A stretch of 36,473 bases of DNA from Desulfobacter latus. GTDB taxonomy: Bacteria > Desulfobacterota > Desulfobacteria > Desulfobacterales > Desulfobacteraceae. Location: positions 1-36,473 of the forward strand of contig NZ_JACADJ010000041.1 in assembly GCF_013389365.1 (NCBI RefSeq), in the 5' to 3' direction. This document shows, one piece after another, positions 34,538 to 36,473 of this stretch. Both the position numbers and the translations under genes were made by a program. The notes beneath the pieces were generated by a model. It had not been told where the DNA came from. It made no database searches and saw only the letters and a program-made list of their open reading frames with translations. Position 1 is the stretch's first letter; the number at the start of each line of letters is the position of its first letter.

Positions 34538-35644
34538 ATGCACAGTAAAAAGACTTTTTGGTTTAGGGTATATGTATATTGTTCTATCATGTTTTTTTCC
34601 GTAACGCTTACCAGTAATGCAATGTCGACCTCAGGGGACCCTCGGGGGGATGTCAACGGCGATTTGAAAATCGACGTTCATGATGTCATGGCTGTGGCCC
34701 GGATGCTTACGCTTCTTGACCCTGTGAACATGAACCTTCAAGCTGATGTGAACAAAGACAACAAGATCGGTTGTGCAGAATTCAATTTTATTCTTCAGCG
34801 GCTTGCCGGCCAGAGAGAGGCCGAACCAGACACGACCCAGGTGACATGTGCAACCCAAAGCGCCATCGCAGTCATGGATCAAACCATAGAGCAGGTCAAA
34901 TCCCTGAATACCGTTATGGATCTTATTGGACTGATGGACGAATCCCTGGCATCCGTTTCCAATGTCAACGAACTGAAGGCGGCCATTGAGAATGCAGCAG
35001 ATCCTTGTGTTACCCATGATTTTTCCCTGATAAGCCAGGCGTACACCATTGATATGACATCCTGTAACAATATCAGTGGAGCAGTGACTCTGAAACCGAC
35101 CTACACTGACAACAACATTGGATATACCATTGATTACGATAATGTTGTCGTTCCAACCAAAAATGGGGGTACCTGTACCATTAATGGTACAACCGCAGCT
35201 GCGGTAAGTTTCACCAACGGCACCATCAGCTTCATCTACCAACCCAGCAATCTGACCGTCTGCGGTAATTCGGTGAACGGAACTTTAGCGGTGACTTACA
35301 ACACGACCACCCAGGCCACCACCGTATCTGTGGAGACCCAGACCGTCACTGTGTACTGTGGGGAAACCGCAGACATCAAAACGGATCTTGTCCTGACATA
35401 TGCAGGTGCGGACTCTAACGTGATCGTTAATGGAAATATTGAATCAATTATTACGTTGGAAGATGGAAAACAGATACATACGACCAGCCTTGACAATGTG
35501 GAGATAGACACATCCTGCGGCATACCCGTTGGTGGGGAAGCTACCGTGGACGGCATTTTGATTGATTTTAGCAACACAACATGCCAAAACCCCACAGCTA
35601 CTGCCTACATTGATGGCACCCCGGTACCTGTAGACTTAAGCTAA
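34538..35644 (+). CDS. Secreted protein with N-terminal dockerin domain, truncated at the 3' end by frameshift
   Basis: A 368-residue product from the ATG at 34538, which has GGAG 7 nt upstream; an earlier in-frame ATG at 34514 would precede the signal peptide. The signal peptide ends near 'SNAMS'. Directly after it comes a two-loop dockerin: G-D-V-N-G-D-L-K-I-D-V-H-D with 'VMAVARMLTLL', then A-D-V-N-K-D-N-K-I-G-C-A-E with 'FNFILQRLAGQ'. The rest is Thr/Asn-rich beta structure with paired Cys, of no known family. The stop TAA at 35642 is followed in the +1 frame by a second dockerin, so the gene was probably longer. It is a candidate ligand for the cohesins of this locus. Confidence 0.8.
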   Translation: MHSKKTFWFRVYVYCSIMFFSVTLTSNAMSTSGDPRGDVNGDLKIDVHDVMAVARMLTLLDPVNMNLQADVNKDNKIGCAEFNFILQRLAGQREAEPDTTQVTCATQSAIAVMDQTIEQVKSLNTVMDLIGLMDESLASVSNVNELKAAIENAADPCVTHDFSLISQAYTIDMTSCNNISGAVTLKPTYTDNNIGYTIDYDNVVVPTKNGGTCTINGTTAAAVSFTNGTISFIYQPSNLTVCGNSVNGTLAVTYNTTTQATTVSVETQTVTVYCGETADIKTDLVLTYAGADSNVIVNGNIESIITLEDGKQIHTTSLDNVEIDTSCGIPVGGEATVDGILIDFSNTTCQNPTATAYIDGTPVPVDLS

Positions 35645-35879
35645 CCCTGCTGATGCCGATTCCTACCCGATTGGTGATATCAATGGTGACAATACGATTG
35701 ATATGAAAGACCTTATCTTTTCTCTGAAAATTTTGAATGCCGCCGGTGAGATTAAAGACGAATACATCAATGCCGAGACAAGCAATAATGAAAAGAACGG
35801 ACTGGCGGATTCAATCCATATCATGCAAAAACGTTCAGAGAAAAGCAGGGCAAACGCATTAAAATTTTGGATGTTATAA
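35643..35879 (+). pseudogene. Frameshifted C-terminal dockerin of the preceding gene
   Basis: Skipping the single T at 35642 joins '...VPVDLS' to 'NPADADSYPIGDINGD', giving a canonical calcium loop D-I-N-G-D-N-T-I-D-M-K-D, then 'LIFSLKILNAAG' and a second, degenerate loop ('ETSNNEKNGLAD') before 'SIHIMQKRSEK'. No start codon with a ribosome binding site serves this piece, so it is best read as the detached 3' end of the 34538 gene. The final residues after 'SEK' come from the inserted MITE; without it the frame would end 'SEKSD' and a TAG stop. Confidence 0.7.
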
Positions 35880-35999
35880 ATTCAATAACTTAGAAATATT
35901 GATTTGATCATTTTCGAGGTTATTGCAAAATTCAAAATCTTTAACTGATTGAATTCATAGTGGTCAAAGTTTGTGCCAGATTTTAATGCGTTTGCCCTG
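35846..35999. mobile_element. 154-bp MITE with 20-bp terminal inverted repeats and 10-bp target duplication
   Basis: The ends are perfect inverted copies of CAGGGCAAACGCATTAAAAT (35846-35865 and 35980-35999). Perfect 10-bp direct repeats CAGAGAAAAG flank it (35836-35845 and 36000-36009). There is no transposase; the interior contains an imperfect hairpin (AATAACTTAGAAA with TTTTCGAGGTTATT). The end sequence and an 8-10-bp duplication are consistent with mobilisation by an ISAs1-family transposase, but that family call is from memory. It inserted in the last codons of the dockerin gene and supplies its present stop. Confidence 0.85.
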
Positions 36000-36031
36000 C
36001 AGAGAAAAGTGATTAGGATTGATATAAGCAC

Positions 36032-36058
36032 GTACATATTGTACATATTGTATATATG
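36032..36058. promoter_or_regulatory. Triple 9-bp iteron, likely antitoxin autoregulatory operator
   Basis: Three adjacent 9-nt units, GTACATATT (36032-36040), GTACATATT (36041-36049) and GTATATATG (36050-36058), lie 25 bp upstream of the antitoxin ATG. They include TGTACA, the core motif bound by YefM-type antitoxins. A possible -35 TTGATA (36019-36024) is spaced 17 nt from TACATA (36042-36047), so the repeats would overlap the -10 region, as expected for autorepression. Confidence 0.55.
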
Positions 36059-36082
36059 TGCAATAAAATATAAAGGTGCCAA

Positions 36083-36334
36083 ATGACTACTAAAATTTCC
36101 ACAGCCGATGCAAGAAAAAATTTTGCCAACATTGTTAATAAAGTGGCGTACGGTAAAGAAACTATTGTTCTGACACGCAGGGGCCAAGATGTTGCTGCGC
36201 TGGTTTCTATAGATGAACTTGAACTGATTCAGCAAATAGAAGACCATATTGATCTTGAAGATGCTAAACTTGCTCTTGCTGAATCCGGAGAAAACATTCC
36301 TGCTGAAGAAGTCTGGAAACAATTGGGACTTTGA
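36083..36334 (+). CDS. Phd/YefM-family antitoxin
   Basis: An 83-residue protein with the Phd/YefM fold signature: 'STADARKNFANIVNKVAYGKETIVLTRRGQDVAALVSIDELELI', the DNA-binding N-terminal domain, followed by an acidic toxin-neutralising tail ('IDLEDAKLALAESGENIPAEEVWKQLGL'). AAAGGTG precedes the ATG. It normally represses its own operon and neutralises a RelE/ParE-type toxin encoded just downstream. Here the only downstream frame is a 9-codon ATG ORF at 36338 that stops at once, so no partner toxin is seen before the window ends. It may be an orphan. Confidence 0.88.
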   Translation: MTTKISTADARKNFANIVNKVAYGKETIVLTRRGQDVAALVSIDELELIQQIEDHIDLEDAKLALAESGENIPAEEVWKQLGL

Positions 36335-36473
36335 TTTATGGAATATCTCCCCATTCGCTCATTTTAAATCTGAAAAAATTAATTTCGCATGGAGGGCTTG
36401 CAATAGTTAAAATTCATCATACTTTTGTGGAAAATTCGACTGTAGCTTCTTTTATTATTATCTTAACTTAAAG

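Noticed and set aside
35636-35650. Programmed +1 frameshift joining the two parts of the double-dockerin gene
   Set aside because: No slippery codon run, internal Shine-Dalgarno-like stimulator or downstream structure is evident. A simple one-base insertion explains it better, and the nearby MITE suggests that the 3' end is decaying.
35882-36322. A 146-codon minus-strand frame across the MITE and the antitoxin
   Set aside because: It runs through a mobile element and antisense to a clear Phd/YefM gene; the product is low-complexity hydrophobic.

Overview
The window is a chromosomal segment from a Gram-negative bacterium, most plausibly a sulfate-reducing Desulfobacterota member (Desulfobacterales-like). 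The reasons are a complete-looking type II secretion system (T2SS) of the GspN-containing, deltaproteobacterial style, moderate GC content, and large secreted proteins with dockerin-like EF-hand repeats of the kind common in that group. This placement is inference from gene content; no rRNA or other marker gene is present.

Layout. (1) 1-668: an inverted repeat resembling an IS200/IS605-type transposon end, followed by a FlgO-like lipoprotein. (2) 692-4846, minus strand: pseudopilin operon gspG-H-I-J-K, ending with hslO (Hsp33). (3) 4847-5188: divergent intergenic region with a sigma-54-like promoter candidate. (4) 5189-12640, plus strand: gspL-M-N-C-D-E, the inner-membrane platform, secretin and ATPase. 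(5) 12705-27375, plus strand: a run of exported proteins. These are a 1735-aa protein with FN3-like repeats and a C-terminal dockerin-like loop, a small single-pass protein, an STN-domain protein, a 1035-aa cohesin protein with about nine Cna-B-like repeats, a 468-aa protein with two tandem 60-residue dockerin-like repeats, and a 1117-aa cohesin protein ending in a Cys/TM/Arg-Lys C-terminal sorting signal. (6) 27409-33768, minus strand, convergent across a strong terminator: gspA, gspB, an LptC-like protein, gspF, a multi-TM HEAT-like protein and a CPBP-family intramembrane protease. (7) 33769-36473: AT-rich accessory tail holding a 198-bp inverted-repeat element, an HNH-nuclease remnant, a damaged double-dockerin gene, a 154-bp MITE with a 10-bp target duplication inside that gene's 3' end, and an apparently orphan Phd/YefM-type antitoxin.

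How the parts may work together (inference). The T2SS would export the large proteins. The two cohesin proteins could act as scaffolds for the dockerin-bearing proteins. The 1117-aa cohesin protein would be processed at its C-terminal signal by the adjacent CPBP protease and anchored at the surface, in the manner of the MYXO-CTERM/myxosortase and related CTERM systems. No glycoside hydrolase is encoded here, so this looks like a non-cellulosomal cohesin-dockerin surface complex tied to its own secretion and anchoring machinery. This is the most interesting content of the window. A prepilin peptidase (GspO), needed to process the pseudopilins, is not present and must be encoded elsewhere.
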